This document shows, in pieces, positions 20,024 through 28,259 of a DNA stretch of 48,985 nucleotides; the stretch's first letter is position 1; every line of letters starts with the position of its first letter. The translations under genes and the position numbers were made by a program. The DNA is from Streptomyces altiplanensis (GTDB lineage: Bacteria > Actinomycetota > Actinomycetes > Streptomycetales > Streptomycetaceae), in NCBI GenBank assembly GCA_003719395.1, contig RHMC01000041.1, positions 1 through 48,985 of the forward strand, given 5' to 3'. Under the pieces are notes generated by a model. It did not search any database. It was not told the origin of the DNA and was given only the letters and a program-made list of their open reading frames with translations.

Positions 20024-20133
20024 ACATCGGTGCGGGCGGCCGTGTCCCCGCGCGCTGTCCGGTATGGGCCGGGGGCGGCTACGTCGACGTGCGCTGACGC
20101 CTCAGGCCGGTAACGCGTTCCCCCGGGCGGCAG

Positions 20134-20217
20134 CGGTCACGCCGCGCCACCCGGGGGAGCGAGCAGTTCCGCCCCTGCCGGAGACGTCCACTCGTCCGCG
20201 TACCGCCCCGCCGCCGC
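20134..20217 (-). pseudogene. Remnant of a DUF4291 gene 3' end (copy C)
   Basis: These 84 bases align to two blocks of the intact DUF4291 gene at 25542-26132. The first is its last codons and stop region (GGTCACG ... GGAGCGAGCAGTTCCGCC). The second is an internal block (CGTCCACTCGTCCGCGTACC GCCCCGCC), joined after loss of about 100 bases. The remnant stops exactly where the SMP-30-like gene ends (stop at 20218-20220). Confidence 0.7.
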
Positions 20218-21234
20218 CTACCGGCCGGCTACGACCTGGCGGTGGTGCTTGTTCAGGGTGGCCAGGAGGAGGTTCGGGTCCTCCATCGTGAAGAAGGCCG
20301 CGCTGGGTACGTAGACCGTCTTGCCGCGTACCGCCACAGAGGTGGGGTTGGACAGCCCGTCCTCCGCGGTGAGTACGACCGAGTGCGTGCCGTCGGGCCG
20401 TACGAGGGCCAGCTCGCTGTCGAAGACCAAGGCGGCCAGGACCGTGTCGTCACGCCCGACGAAGGTGAAGTCGTCGATGCCGGTCAGGCCGGTGGCCCTG
20501 GTCCGGATCGGCCCCGCGGACCCGTTCGGCTTCACGGGGATGCGCAGCAACGACTTCTTGTCGGTGTTCGACACCCACACCGGCGCCGTGGCGCACCTGG
20601 AGGCCATTGGCGCCGATCAACCCGGCCGGCGGGGCGGCGGGCTGGAGTTCGCTGCCCGTGGCCCATGCCTTCGGCTTGACGCAGCCACGGCCCGGGTCGA
20701 CGTTCGTCGGAACGCGCCACACGGTGCCGCGCGTCGAGTCGGCGGCGTACAGGACGCCACGCTGCTCGTCGAGCGCGAGGCCGTTGGGGAAGCCGTTCGT
20801 CGGCAGGCACGCGATCTGCTGGGCCGACCGGTGGTGGGGGCGGATGCGCCAGACGCCCGTCAGCTCGGTTCCGGTGGCGTAGTTGACGTACAGCGTCCCG
20901 TCATGCGCCCGTGCGATGCCGGTCGTGACCGCGGCGCCGACGATCGGCGTGTCCGGGTTCGCCACGGCGGGGAGCTCCGCGAGGATCCGCGGCTCGTGGT
21001 GCGGGGAGAGACGGGCGACCTGCCGGGCGAAGGCGAAGGTCACGTTGGCGGAACCGTCGGGTTCCAGTGCGATGCTCTCCGGCGTCTGGCCTGCGGCGAA
21101 GTCGAAGTGTTCGACGACGCGCGGGTCCGTCAGCGTCGGCTCCTGGGCGGACGTGGGGGCCGAGGCGAGCGCTGCGAGGGCGACGGCGGCCGTGGCGATG
21201 CCGACCAGGCGTGGGAAGCGGGGCAGGCGGGGCA
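20218..21234 (-). CDS. Secreted SMP-30/gluconolactonase-like beta-propeller protein, one frameshift
   Basis: ATG at 21234 has GAGGAG close upstream. The signal peptide (LVGIATAAVALAALASAPTSA) is followed by a six-bladed propeller of the SMP-30/NHL type: DFAAGQTPESIALEPDGS, DGTLYVNYATGT, GFPNGLALDEQRGVLYAADS (the metal-site Asn and Asp region) and GLIGANGLQ. After a break near 20600 come NTDKKSLLRIPV and GIDDFTFVG. Such proteins are lactonases or esterases, or non-enzymatic propellers; the substrate cannot be told. It sits between two decayed pieces of a DUF4291 gene. Confidence 0.75.
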
Positions 21235-21565
21235 TGGGGCTCCTCGGGCTGTGCACAAGGTGCGAGTGACAAGGGAAGCCAGAAGAACATGATGGTTCGT
21301 CAGCTAATGTGCGCCGGTCCCTGGCGGGCCGATAGATCGCCCGCGTGGCCGAATGCGGCGTGGCCGGGTGATTGCCGTCAGCGCCCTCGGGGATGCGGAA
21401 AAGGGCCGGAGTGCGGGTGAGGCGGTGGGCCACTGTCCACCGGAACAGTCATCTCCATGACGGCCGTCGCGCCGTTGGCCTCCTCGCTCGGCGCTTTGAC
21501 CTCGCAGGAACCGTTCAGCGTCCAGAACGCCTGCCCGCCATCGCTGTGGCGCACGTGGGCGTTGC
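21235..21565. other. Intergenic region between SMP-30-like gene and DUF4291 fragment A
   Basis: About 330 bases. The first part should hold the promoter of the SMP-30-like gene. The second part carries an open frame on the minus strand (21378-21599) with peptide QAFWTLNGSCEVKAPSEEAN that could be the tail of a lost gene whose 5' end was cut by the repeat at 21566. I do not recognise it. Confidence 0.4.
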
Positions 21566-21599
21566 TCGCCCCTCCCTCCCCTGCCGGGCGACGCGACAA
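21378..21599 (-). CDS. Possible hypothetical small protein or gene remnant
   Basis: An open frame of up to 73 codons. Its middle (NAHVRHSDGGQAFWTLNGS and GATAVMEMTVPVDSG) looks protein-like, with beta-strand alternation. Its first codons lie inside the DUF4291-derived repeat, so any original N-terminus has been replaced. No ribosome site is seen and no family is recognised. It may be no gene at all. Confidence 0.25.
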   Translation of the reverse strand: MSRRPAGEGGASNAHVRHSDGGQAFWTLNGSCEVKAPSEEANGATAVMEMTVPVDSGPPPHPHSGPFPHPRGR

Positions 21600-21853
21600 C
21601 GGTCACGCGCCGCCCAGCGGGGCGAGCAGTTCCGCCGGCACGGGACAGACCCGCTCGCGCGGCAGCCACCTCCCCACCCCGCACCAGCGCGTGGATCTCG
21701 CGGGCGAGCGGGGTGACGTCCGTGACGGAGACCGTCCACCCGTCCGCGTACCGCCCCGCCCGCCAGCCCCAGCGGAAGCGGGTTCAGCCGTACGTCGCGC
21801 TCCGGGTCCCACTGCACACGCGCGGGCGCCTGCCTCAACCGGCGCTTCCAGTC
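21566..21853 (-). pseudogene. DUF4291 3'-end fragment (copy A), a 288-base direct repeat of 25505-25832
   Basis: The first 80 bases are identical to 25505-25584; after one mismatch, identity continues, interrupted by small deletions (about 40 bases in total) that destroy the frame. The fragment covers the stop, the C-terminal third and the downstream flank of the DUF4291 gene, and breaks off in the codons for DWKRRLRQAP. The junction at 21853 leads within 21 bases to the creatininase stop. It is a dead duplicate of the neighbouring intact gene. Confidence 0.85.
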
Positions 21854-21873
21854 ACCACATAAGCGGCGGCCCA

Positions 21874-22587
21874 TCAGCCCTTGGTGATCACAGCCACGTG
21901 AGCGCGGGCCAACTCCGAGAAACTGTCCAAGAGGGCCTTGCCCTTGGCGGCGGTGGCCAACGACGGCTGGCCGATGATCCCGTTCGCGGTGTACTCGGCC
22001 ATGCCCATGGTGAGCAGATGCGGGCGGCTGGGGGCCGAGTGGTCGTCTTGTTCGATGCCGTCACGGACAAGGTGGGGCGCACCGTGCAGGAGGAGCGATA
22101 CCTCGAACTCTCCGCCGTGCATGTCCTCGGCTCCACTGCTCTCCAGCCCGGCATCCGCTCGGGCCTGGGCCCGGTCCTCGTGTACCGGGAAGAGAGCGAC
22201 GCGCGGGCCGTTGACGTTGATCTCTTGGACGACATTGGACAGGACGTAGTTGCCACCGTGTCCATTGACAATGACCAGCCCCGGAACGCCGGACGCCTGG
22301 AGTGAGCGCCATATGTCGTTGACCACGGCGTAGAGGGTGGTGGCGCTGATGCTGACGGTACCGGCCATGGGGGCGTGCTCGTGGGAGCAGGAAACCGTGA
22401 TGGGCGGCAGGAGGAACAGGCCGTGATCGTCCGCGATCCGCTGCGCAATCAGGCAGGCGACGGCAGTGTCAGTGATGAGGGGCAGATGGTCGCCGTGCTG
22501 CTCGAAGCTTCCGACCGGAAGGACGGCAACGGCCGGTCCCCTGCGGCGCTCTTCTCCGGACGTGGCCTGCGTGATCAGATCGTCCAT
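21874..22587 (-). CDS. Creatininase-family metal-dependent amidohydrolase
   Basis: 237 residues from ATG at 22587 (an ATG at 22605 is also in frame). Family metal and active-site motifs are intact: LPVGSFEQHGDHLPL with Glu/His, TDTAVA with Asp, IVNGHGGNYVL and MHGGEFEVSLLL. The family includes creatininase, the mycofactocin protein MftE and FAPy deformylase; which one applies cannot be told. The gene follows the XRE regulator by about 30 bases on the same strand, which suggests a two-gene unit. The stop lies 21 bases from the DUF4291 repeat junction. Confidence 0.85.
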   Translation of the reverse strand: MDDLITQATSGEERRRGPAVAVLPVGSFEQHGDHLPLITDTAVACLIAQRIADDHGLFLLPPITVSCSHEHAPMAGTVSISATTLYAVVNDIWRSLQASGVPGLVIVNGHGGNYVLSNVVQEINVNGPRVALFPVHEDRAQARADAGLESSGAEDMHGGEFEVSLLLHGAPHLVRDGIEQDDHSAPSRPHLLTMGMAEYTANGIIGQPSLATAAKGKALLDSFSELARAHVAVITKG

Positions 22588-22619
22588 GCCCTCAGCTTCC
22601 CTCATCGCGTCCGGCCCGG

Positions 22620-23918
22620 CTAAGCGGCAAACCGATCACGAACGATCCGAAAGCGCTCGATAAACGTCGCCACAGCGGGCACGCTCCGTCGCGACTCTAC
22701 AGCGCGGCTCACTGCCGCCAATTCGCCGAGTGTCCTGGCCGAACCGGTCTGAGCAGCGATCGCAAGAGCCTTCGTGGCGGCTTCGGAACCCTGCTCGGGC
22801 TCCCCGGCCTTGCTGTAGGCACGGGCGAGCCGTGCGAGGTAAACGCCCCGGTCGTTGCGGTAGATCTGGGGCAGCACGGCGATCTCGTCCTCGAAGAGCT
22901 GGACGGCGCGCAGCGGGTCACCGAGATCGATCCAGCAGTTCGCTCGCTGGAGCTCGATGTAGGCAGGCGTGCAGTACGAGGTGTCGAGTGTGCTCGCGGA
23001 GTCGTTCGTCCTGGGTTGTGATGCCAGCTCGCGCGCCTCGTCGAACTTTGCGAGTGCGGCCCTGGGATTACGCTGCAACGCGTAACCAGCCGCCTCCTGT
23101 TGGGCTGCCAGTGCACTGATCGTCGGCGTGAGGTTGGGTACCCGCTGCGCGGCGCGGGCAAGGCCGATGGTTCGCTCCGCATTCACCTGTGAGGCGGCTT
23201 GATGGCTCTTGCGGAAGAGCACGTACGACTGCATGTGATCGTCGGCAGCCTCTTGGGCCCATTCCATCGAACGGTCGGACCAGTAGCCGGCAGCTCGGAA
23301 GTCCCCAAGATCCTGGTAGAGCCAGCCGAGGAATTCCGCGGTTCGGTTGCCGATGCGCAGCAATTCGCACCGGGTTGAGCCGTTGGCATCCTCCAGCAGG
23401 CGGCCGATGGTCTTCGTGTGGTGGATAACCGTGGTGAGCGGTTGCCGTGCACCGAAGTAGTTCGCACTTTTGTAATGCTGAGGCAACTGGCTCTCGATGA
23501 GGGCTGCGGTGAACTCGGGATCAACGAGATCGCCGCCGGGGGGCGTGACCCACAGATCATCAGCTACCGGATCGTGGCTGGGCAATGTAGCGGTCAGCAG
23601 CGCGGTGGACCGTGGAGAGCCCTCGGCCTCCTCCCACTCCCGGCGTGTGAGGCCGAGCATGTGTCCCGGAATTCGTAAGGCATCGGCAATCTTCACGATC
23701 TTGTCGAATGTGGTGACGCTGCCCTCGCCGCGTGCCAGCGAACCGACGCGCTCCGGCTTGATGTCGCATTCAGCCGCGATCCTCGAATAGCTGATCCCGG
23801 CCTCGCTGCGCGCGATGCGGAACACGGTGCCGAAGTCGTGAGCTGCGATCGCGGTTCTCACGTCCGCCCGGTCCAGGATCTCGCTCGACAGCGCTGTCGG
23901 CGGGTTGTACGCGGTCAT
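22620..23918 (-). CDS. XRE-family regulator with TPR-like sensor domain
   Basis: 432 residues. The N-terminal helix-turn-helix (about 30-80) includes ISYSRIAAECDIKPERVGSL. The rest is helical repeats of TPR type (FLGWLYQDLGDFRAAGYWSD, YVLFRKSHQAASQVNAERT, YIELQRANCWIDLGDPLRAV, YLARLARAYSKAGEPEQG). This layout is frequent in Streptomyces regulators whose repeats sense a small peptide or ligand. ATG at 23918 is preferred (ACGGGG upstream); GTG at 23933 is possible. It precedes the creatininase gene and diverges from the small protein/HATPase unit. GC at the third position is lower than in the core genes nearby. Confidence 0.85.
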   Translation of the reverse strand: MTAYNPPTALSSEILDRADVRTAIAAHDFGTVFRIARSEAGISYSRIAAECDIKPERVGSLARGEGSVTTFDKIVKIADALRIPGHMLGLTRREWEEAEGSPRSTALLTATLPSHDPVADDLWVTPPGGDLVDPEFTAALIESQLPQHYKSANYFGARQPLTTVIHHTKTIGRLLEDANGSTRCELLRIGNRTAEFLGWLYQDLGDFRAAGYWSDRSMEWAQEAADDHMQSYVLFRKSHQAASQVNAERTIGLARAAQRVPNLTPTISALAAQQEAAGYALQRNPRAALAKFDEARELASQPRTNDSASTLDTSYCTPAYIELQRANCWIDLGDPLRAVQLFEDEIAVLPQIYRNDRGVYLARLARAYSKAGEPEQGSEAATKALAIAAQTGSARTLGELAAVSRAVESRRSVPAVATFIERFRIVRDRFAA

Positions 23919-23970
23919 ACGCTGCCCCGTCACGCCTACGTTTGAGTGTGCCGTGCTGGCCTGGGCTTCA

Positions 23971-24036
23971 GGTTACCCATGATGGGGATACCCGGCGTGG
24001 GGAAGTCAGCGTCCCTTTCCCCCATAAGAGTTGACA
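23971..24036. promoter_or_regulatory. Candidate operator and -35 box in the divergent regulator promoter region
   Basis: GGTTACCCATGATGGGGATACC (23971-23992) is an imperfect inverted repeat between the XRE regulator and the small-protein gene. TTGACA at 24031-24036 is a consensus -35 box for the plus-strand unit, but no good -10 box follows at 17 bases. It is a plausible autoregulation site; the evidence is positional only. Confidence 0.35.
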
Positions 24037-24100
24037 GCCAAGACCCCCGCAACCGCGCAAACGGTCCGGGGGCGTGGCCAACGCTTTTGGGAGCGCTGAC

Positions 24101-24376
24101 ATGAACCAAACTACCGTCCGGCTCGTCGAGCTGCTGATGCGGCTCTTGCCTCCACCGAGGGGACGTCACTCCGCCCCGCCTCTCGCCGCTGTACCTTCCC
24201 CCACCTTCCCCGGAGTGCGCATCACGCCCGTTCGGTCAGACTCGGAGGCTGCCCGCAGGCGGTGCGAGCGCGCGGAACTGCGGTTGCGGCGGCAGCGACG
24301 TCGGGCCTTGTGGCTGGCCGTACACGGGGTCGGTATCGGTCCGCGCCTCATTCACGGGGTGGCGGTCTCCCGGTGA
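24101..24376 (+). CDS. Small basic protein paired with XRE regulator
   Basis: 91 residues starting MNQTTVRLVELLMRLLPPP, with an amphipathic N-terminal helix, a Pro-rich middle and an Arg-rich helix (ARRRCERAELRLRRQRRR) leading to ALWLAVHGVGIGPRLIHGV. The last segment is nearly repeated in the protein at 42738-43064, which also stands beside an XRE regulator. The function is unknown. The stop overlaps the GTG start of the HATPase gene (GTGA), so the two are coupled. Confidence 0.65.
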   Translation: MNQTTVRLVELLMRLLPPPRGRHSAPPLAAVPSPTFPGVRITPVRSDSEAARRRCERAELRLRRQRRRALWLAVHGVGIGPRLIHGVAVSR

Positions 24377-25131
24377 GCGCGAACAGGGTACGGCCGGTGG
24401 TCGCAGACGAACCGCCTGGTGAAGAACTCGACTCGGGTGACGCGGTAGTGCTGCGGTGGAGTGACGACCCCCGTTGCGTCGGACAGGCACGGGACATACT
24501 GCGTCGGACACTGATGGGCTGGGGGCTCTCGGCCATCGAGGACTCGGCGCTGGTGATCCTGTCGGAGCTGCTGACCAATGCCGGCCGGCATGCCCGCGTA
24601 CCGGGGCAGGACATCGAGACGCGCTACCTCCGGATGCTCGGCGGGCTGCGTATCGAGGTGCACGACGGCACCTGCAAACTGCCGATTCTGTCGGCCCCTG
24701 ACGGTGATCAGGGCGGTGGGCGCGGGCTGTGGCTGGTCGACGCGCTTGCCGACCGGTGGGACGTCGGCGAACGCGCGGGGCTCGGCAAGGTCGTGTGGGC
24801 CGAGGTTTCGGCGCCTGCTGTGGACGACGAGCGGCACGGACAAGGTGGCGGTGAAGCGGTGAGCGGTGAGGGACACGCGCGGGCCGGGACGGTGCTGCGC
24901 TTCGCCGATTGGACGCTGAGCCTGGATGTCTCGGGCAGTGTGCCGATCAACGAGGTGGAGTGCACCACGTGTCATGAGGCTCCGAAGCCCGGTGAGCGGA
25001 GCGTCTTGGAAGAGTGGTGCCTGAGGCATGCAGGCCGTACCCGGCACACCGGATTCCGGGCCGTCACGACCTCGTTCTTCCGTGCGACGTGCCATGAAGC
25101 TCTGTCGGAGGCTGCTGATGGTGACGCGTAG
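24373..25131 (+). CDS. ATP-binding protein (RsbW-like HATPase) with a C-terminal Cys/His domain
   Basis: GTG at 24373. Residues about 20-150 form a GHKL/HATPase_c_2 fold: LVILSELLTNAGRHA carries the N-box Asn, RIEVHDGTCKLP the G1-type Asp, and GGGRGLWLVDALADRWDV the G2 glycines, as in anti-sigma kinases such as RsbW. The C-terminal part, after a linker, has VECTTCHEAPKPGE ... EEWCLRHAGRTRHTGFR, with Cys/His spacing that could bind zinc and resembles a common Streptomyces small domain. It is probably a serine-kinase/anti-sigma-like switch protein. It overlaps the genes on both sides. Confidence 0.8.
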   Translation: MSANRVRPVVADEPPGEELDSGDAVVLRWSDDPRCVGQARDILRRTLMGWGLSAIEDSALVILSELLTNAGRHARVPGQDIETRYLRMLGGLRIEVHDGTCKLPILSAPDGDQGGGRGLWLVDALADRWDVGERAGLGKVVWAEVSAPAVDDERHGQGGGEAVSGEGHARAGTVLRFADWTLSLDVSGSVPINEVECTTCHEAPKPGERSVLEEWCLRHAGRTRHTGFRAVTTSFFRATCHEALSEAADGDA

Positions 25132-25465
25132 GAAGTGGGCCGTGCTGCTGCTCGCCGTGGACGCGGGCCGCTGGTGGTTGGCGGACTCGGCGCGCAGATG
25201 CCTGCGGTCCGCTGTGGGGCACCTGGATGAACGCTGGTACTGGTTCCGTCAGTGGGCGCTCTGCCATCTCGGCCCTGCTCCTGGTTCCTCGTCCGCCGGG
25301 CAAGCCATGGGCCGGCTCATTCGGCGTGAGAACGACGCGGCCGAATGGGAGGCAACTCGTGGCTCGGCTGACTCAGGACGCGGGCGGGGGCGAGCCTCGG
25401 CCGACGTAGGGCACCGACTCCGCTCCGGCCGTCAGCTGGTGACGGCCGGAGCGGGTATGGCGTAG
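25118..25465 (+). CDS. Hypothetical protein downstream of the HATPase
   Basis: 115 residues starting MVTRRKWAVLLLAVDAGRWW. GGAGG lies seven bases before the ATG, inside the end of the HATPase gene (14-base overlap), which supports a real coupled start. The N-terminal half is Trp-rich (RWWLADSARRCLRSA, LDERWYWFRQWALCHLG); the C-terminal half is Arg/Gly-rich. No family is recognised. Confidence 0.5.
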   Translation: MVTRRKWAVLLLAVDAGRWWLADSARRCLRSAVGHLDERWYWFRQWALCHLGPAPGSSSAGQAMGRLIRRENDAAEWEATRGSADSGRGRGRASADVGHRLRSGRQLVTAGAGMA

Positions 25466-25504
25466 CGCCGGTTCATGCAAGTCGCGTGCTTCAAAGGCGC
25501 CTTG

Positions 25505-25832
25505 TCGCCCCTCCCTCCCCTGCCGGGCGACGCGACAACGGTCACGCGCCGCCCAGCGGGGCGAGCAGTTCCGCCGGCACGGGAAAGACCCGCTCGCGCG
25601 GCAGCAGCCGCTCGGCGGCAGCCACGTCCCCGCCCTTCACCAGCGCGTGGATCTCATGGGCGAGCGGGGTCACGTCCGTGACGGAGACCGTCCACTCGTC
25701 CGCGTACCGCCCCGCCGCCTCCCCCGCCAGCCCCAGCTGGAGCGAACGGTACGGAAGCGGATTCAGCCGTACGTCGCGCTCCGGGTCCCACTGCACACGC
25801 ACGGGCGCCTGCCTCAACCGGCGCTTCCAGTC
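25505..25832. repeat. Direct repeat copy B (parent of 21566-21853)
   Basis: This stretch holds the 3' part of the intact DUF4291 gene and 37 bases of its downstream flank. It is matched by the decayed copy at 21566-21853 (first 80 bases identical) and, in two short blocks, at 20134-20217. The cargo between copies A and B is the creatininase/XRE/HATPase cluster. Confidence 0.85.
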
Positions 25833-26132
25833 GGCCTGGTCGGCGTGGACGCCGGGTGCGTAGTGCGACAGGCAGGCGTTGCGCAGCGCCCAGTCGAAGC
25901 CGTCGCGGGTGATCTCGACGGCCAGGACCGTCTCCTGGTCCTGCTTCGTACCCCAGCCGCAGCGGTACATCATCCACAGGAACGACGGCTTGATCCACGT
26001 CATCCGGTCCCGCTTCCAGGCGGCGGGGAACCGGCCGTCGCGGGCGGCCGGGACGCCGATGGCCGGGGCGTACGCCTGGTAGACGGTGACGGTCGTGTCC
26101 GTGTGGAGAGCGCGTATCTCACGCATCCGCAT
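25542..26132 (-). CDS. DUF4291 family protein (intact copy)
   Basis: 196 residues. Conserved core: VYQAYAPAIGVPAARDGRFP, MTWIKPSFLWMMYRCGWGTK, ILAVEITRDGF-like LAVEITRDGFDWAL, VQWDPERDVRLNPLPYRSLQ and LGLAGEAAGRYADEWTVSVTD. The family is widespread in bacteria and fungi and has no established function. ATG at 26132 or 26126; it follows the GNAT gene by only 5 bases on the same strand. The 3' end of this gene is the source of the two decayed fragments to its left. Confidence 0.9.
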   Translation of the reverse strand: MRMREIRALHTDTTVTVYQAYAPAIGVPAARDGRFPAAWKRDRMTWIKPSFLWMMYRCGWGTKQDQETVLAVEITRDGFDWALRNACLSHYAPGVHADQADWKRRLRQAPVRVQWDPERDVRLNPLPYRSLQLGLAGEAAGRYADEWTVSVTDVTPLAHEIHALVKGGDVAAAERLLPRERVFPVPAELLAPLGGA

Positions 26133-26137
26133 CCGCC

Positions 26138-26626
26138 TCAGAGGCCCAAGTGCATGATGTGCAGGCCGACGTAACCCTGCGTGGGATGGTTGAACCCTTC
26201 GGGGAGCGTCCCGATCACGTCGAAGCCGATCGACTTGTAGAGCTTCACCGCGTGGACGTTGGTCTCCACGACCGCGTTGAACTGCATCGCCCGGAACCCC
26301 GACTCCCGCGCCCACTTCACGCTGTACTCGCACAACGCCCGCCCCACGCCCCGACCCGAGTGCTGGGGATCGACCAGGTAGCTGGCGCTCGCGATGTGGG
26401 AGCCGTTGCCCATGTGGTTGCGGTTCATCTTGGCCGTGCCGAGGACCGTACCGGCGTCGTCGACCGCGACGACCGTACGGTTCGGGGCTGCCAGGTACCA
26501 CCACGCGCGGGCGTCGTCCGCACCGAGGTCGAGCGGGTAGGTGAGGGTTTCGCCCGCGGCGACGATCTCGTGGAAGAACGGCCAGATGGCGGGCCAGTCC
26601 TCGGCGGTGGCTTCTCTGATCAGCAT
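26138..26626 (-). CDS. GNAT family N-acetyltransferase
   Basis: 162 residues, complete. MLIREATAEDWPAIWPFF begins the fold; LVDPQHSGRGVGRALCEY is the acetyl-CoA motif (Q-x-x-G-R-G-V-G) and NVHAVKLYKSIGFDVIGTLP is motif B, typical of the phosphinothricin/L-amino-acid acetyltransferase branch. The substrate is unknown. It is directly followed by DUF4291 with a 5-base gap and lies about 100 bases after iolA, beyond a hairpin. Confidence 0.88.
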   Translation of the reverse strand: MLIREATAEDWPAIWPFFHEIVAAGETLTYPLDLGADDARAWWYLAAPNRTVVAVDDAGTVLGTAKMNRNHMGNGSHIASASYLVDPQHSGRGVGRALCEYSVKWARESGFRAMQFNAVVETNVHAVKLYKSIGFDVIGTLPEGFNHPTQGYVGLHIMHLGL

Positions 26627-26683
26627 CCGGCCAGGATGCCGGTACGGGGCCGTGCCCCGCCAGGGGTTTTGTCACGAGCAGGA

Positions 26684-26705
26684 CCCCCGCCGGCCGTGGC
26701 GGGGG
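26684..26705 (-). terminator. Hairpin terminator of the inositol operon
   Basis: CCCCCGCC-ggccgt-GGCGGGGG, a perfect 8-bp stem, begins 20 bases after the iolA/mmsA stop on the minus strand. Confidence 0.65.
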
Positions 26706-26725
26706 CCCCGAGCGGCGCCGGTGGA

Positions 26726-28227
26726 TCAGTTGTTGCGCGGGAAGCCCAGGTCGACGCCGGCGGGCGCGTCCGCCGGGTCCGGCCAGCGGGTCGTGGTGAC
26801 CTTGCCGCGGGTGTAGAAGTGGATGCCGTCGTTGCCGTAGATGTGGTGGTCGCCGAAGAGCGAGTCCTTCCAGCCACCGAAGGAGTGGTAGCCGACCGGC
26901 ACCGGGATCGGCACGTTGACGCCGACCATGCCGGCCTCGATCTCCAGCTGGAAGCGGCGTGCCGCGCCGCCGTCGCGGGTGAAGATCGCGGTGCCGTTGC
27001 CGAAGGGCGAGGCGTTCATGAGGGCCACGCCCTCTTCGTACGTGTCGACGCGCAGGACGCACAGCACCGGGCCGAAGATCTCGTCGCGGTACGCGTCGGA
27101 GTCCGTGGAGACCTCGTCCAGCAGGGACAGGCCGATCCAGTGGCCGTTCTCGAAACCCTCGACCGTGTGGCCCGTGCCGTCCAGGACGACCTTCGCGCCC
27201 TGCGCGGCCGCGCCCGTGACGTACGAGGCGACCTTGTCGCGGTGGGCGGCGGTGATCAGCGGGCCCATCTCGGACGCCGGGTCGTTGCCGGGGCCGATCT
27301 TGATCTTCTCGGCGCGCTCGCGGATCTTGTCGACCAGCTCGTCGCCGATCGCGCGACCGCCACCACCGCGGAGATCGCCATGCAGCGCTCGCCCGCCGAG
27401 CCGTACGCCGCCGAGACCGCCGCGTCGGCGGCCGCGTCGAGGTCGGCGTCCGGCAGGACCAGCATGTGGTTCTTCGCGCCGCCGAGGGCCTGGACGCGCT
27501 TGCCGTTGGCGGAGGCGGTCTGGTGGATGTAGCGGGCGATCGGGGTCGAGCCGACGAAGGAGACCGCCGCGACGTCCGGGTGGGTGATGAGGCCGTCGAC
27601 CGCGACCTTGTCGCCGTGCAGGACGTTCAGCACGCCGTCGGGCAGACCGGCCTCGGACGCCAGCTCGGCCAGCCTGACCGACGCGGACGGGTCCTTCTCG
27701 CTCGGCTTCAGTACGAACGTGTTGCCGCACGCGACGGCCAGCGGGAACATCCACATCGGCACCATGGCGGGGAAGTTGAACGGCGTGATGCCGGCCACGA
27801 CACCGAGCGGCTGGCGGATCGAGGAGACGTCCACGCGGTTCGACACCTGCGTGGACAGCTCGCCCTTGAGCTGCGTCGTGATGCCGCACGCCAGCTCGAC
27901 GATCTCCAGACCGCGCGCCACCTCGCCCAGCGCGTCCGAGTGGACCTTGCCGTGCTCGGCGGTGATCAGCGCGGCGATCTCGTCGCGGTGGGCGTCCAGC
28001 AGCGCGCGGTAACGGAAGAGGACCGCGGTGCGCGCGGCCAGGGAGGACGTGCCCCAGGTCGCGTACGCGGCCTTCGCCGACGCGACGGCGGCGTCGTCGA
28101 CCTCCTCGACGGAGGCGAGCGCGACCTGCGTGGTCACCTCACCGGTGGCCGGGTCGGTGACCGGGCCCCAGTTGCCCGACGCGCCCTCGACGGTCTTGCC
28201 GCCGATGAAGTGGTTGACGGTCTTCAT
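26726..28227 (-). CDS. mmsA: Methylmalonate-semialdehyde dehydrogenase (CoA-acylating), one frameshift
   Basis: ATG at 28227 has AAGGAG upstream. About 500 residues of the ALDH fold: [41 protein letters not shown], then [15 protein letters not shown], the nucleophile Cys in [10 protein letters not shown], and [17 protein letters not shown]. It converts malonate or methylmalonate semialdehyde to acetyl- or propionyl-CoA and is the last step (IolA) of myo-inositol breakdown, which its place in this operon supports. It could equally serve valine catabolism. The frame breaks near 27355, just after the catalytic Cys (one G missing in VAVGAIGDELV), and resumes in the next frame. Confidence 0.92.
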
Positions 28228-28259
28228 CCCAGAAACTCCTTGTGTTGCAGCGGGGGCGG

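Noticed and set aside
20134..25832. Insertion sequence or integrative element proper
   Set aside because: No transposase, integrase, excisionase or terminal inverted repeats were found around the DUF4291 repeats. The small HTH protein at 34194 resembles excisionases but lies far away. I therefore call it a duplication-bounded cargo, not a defined element.
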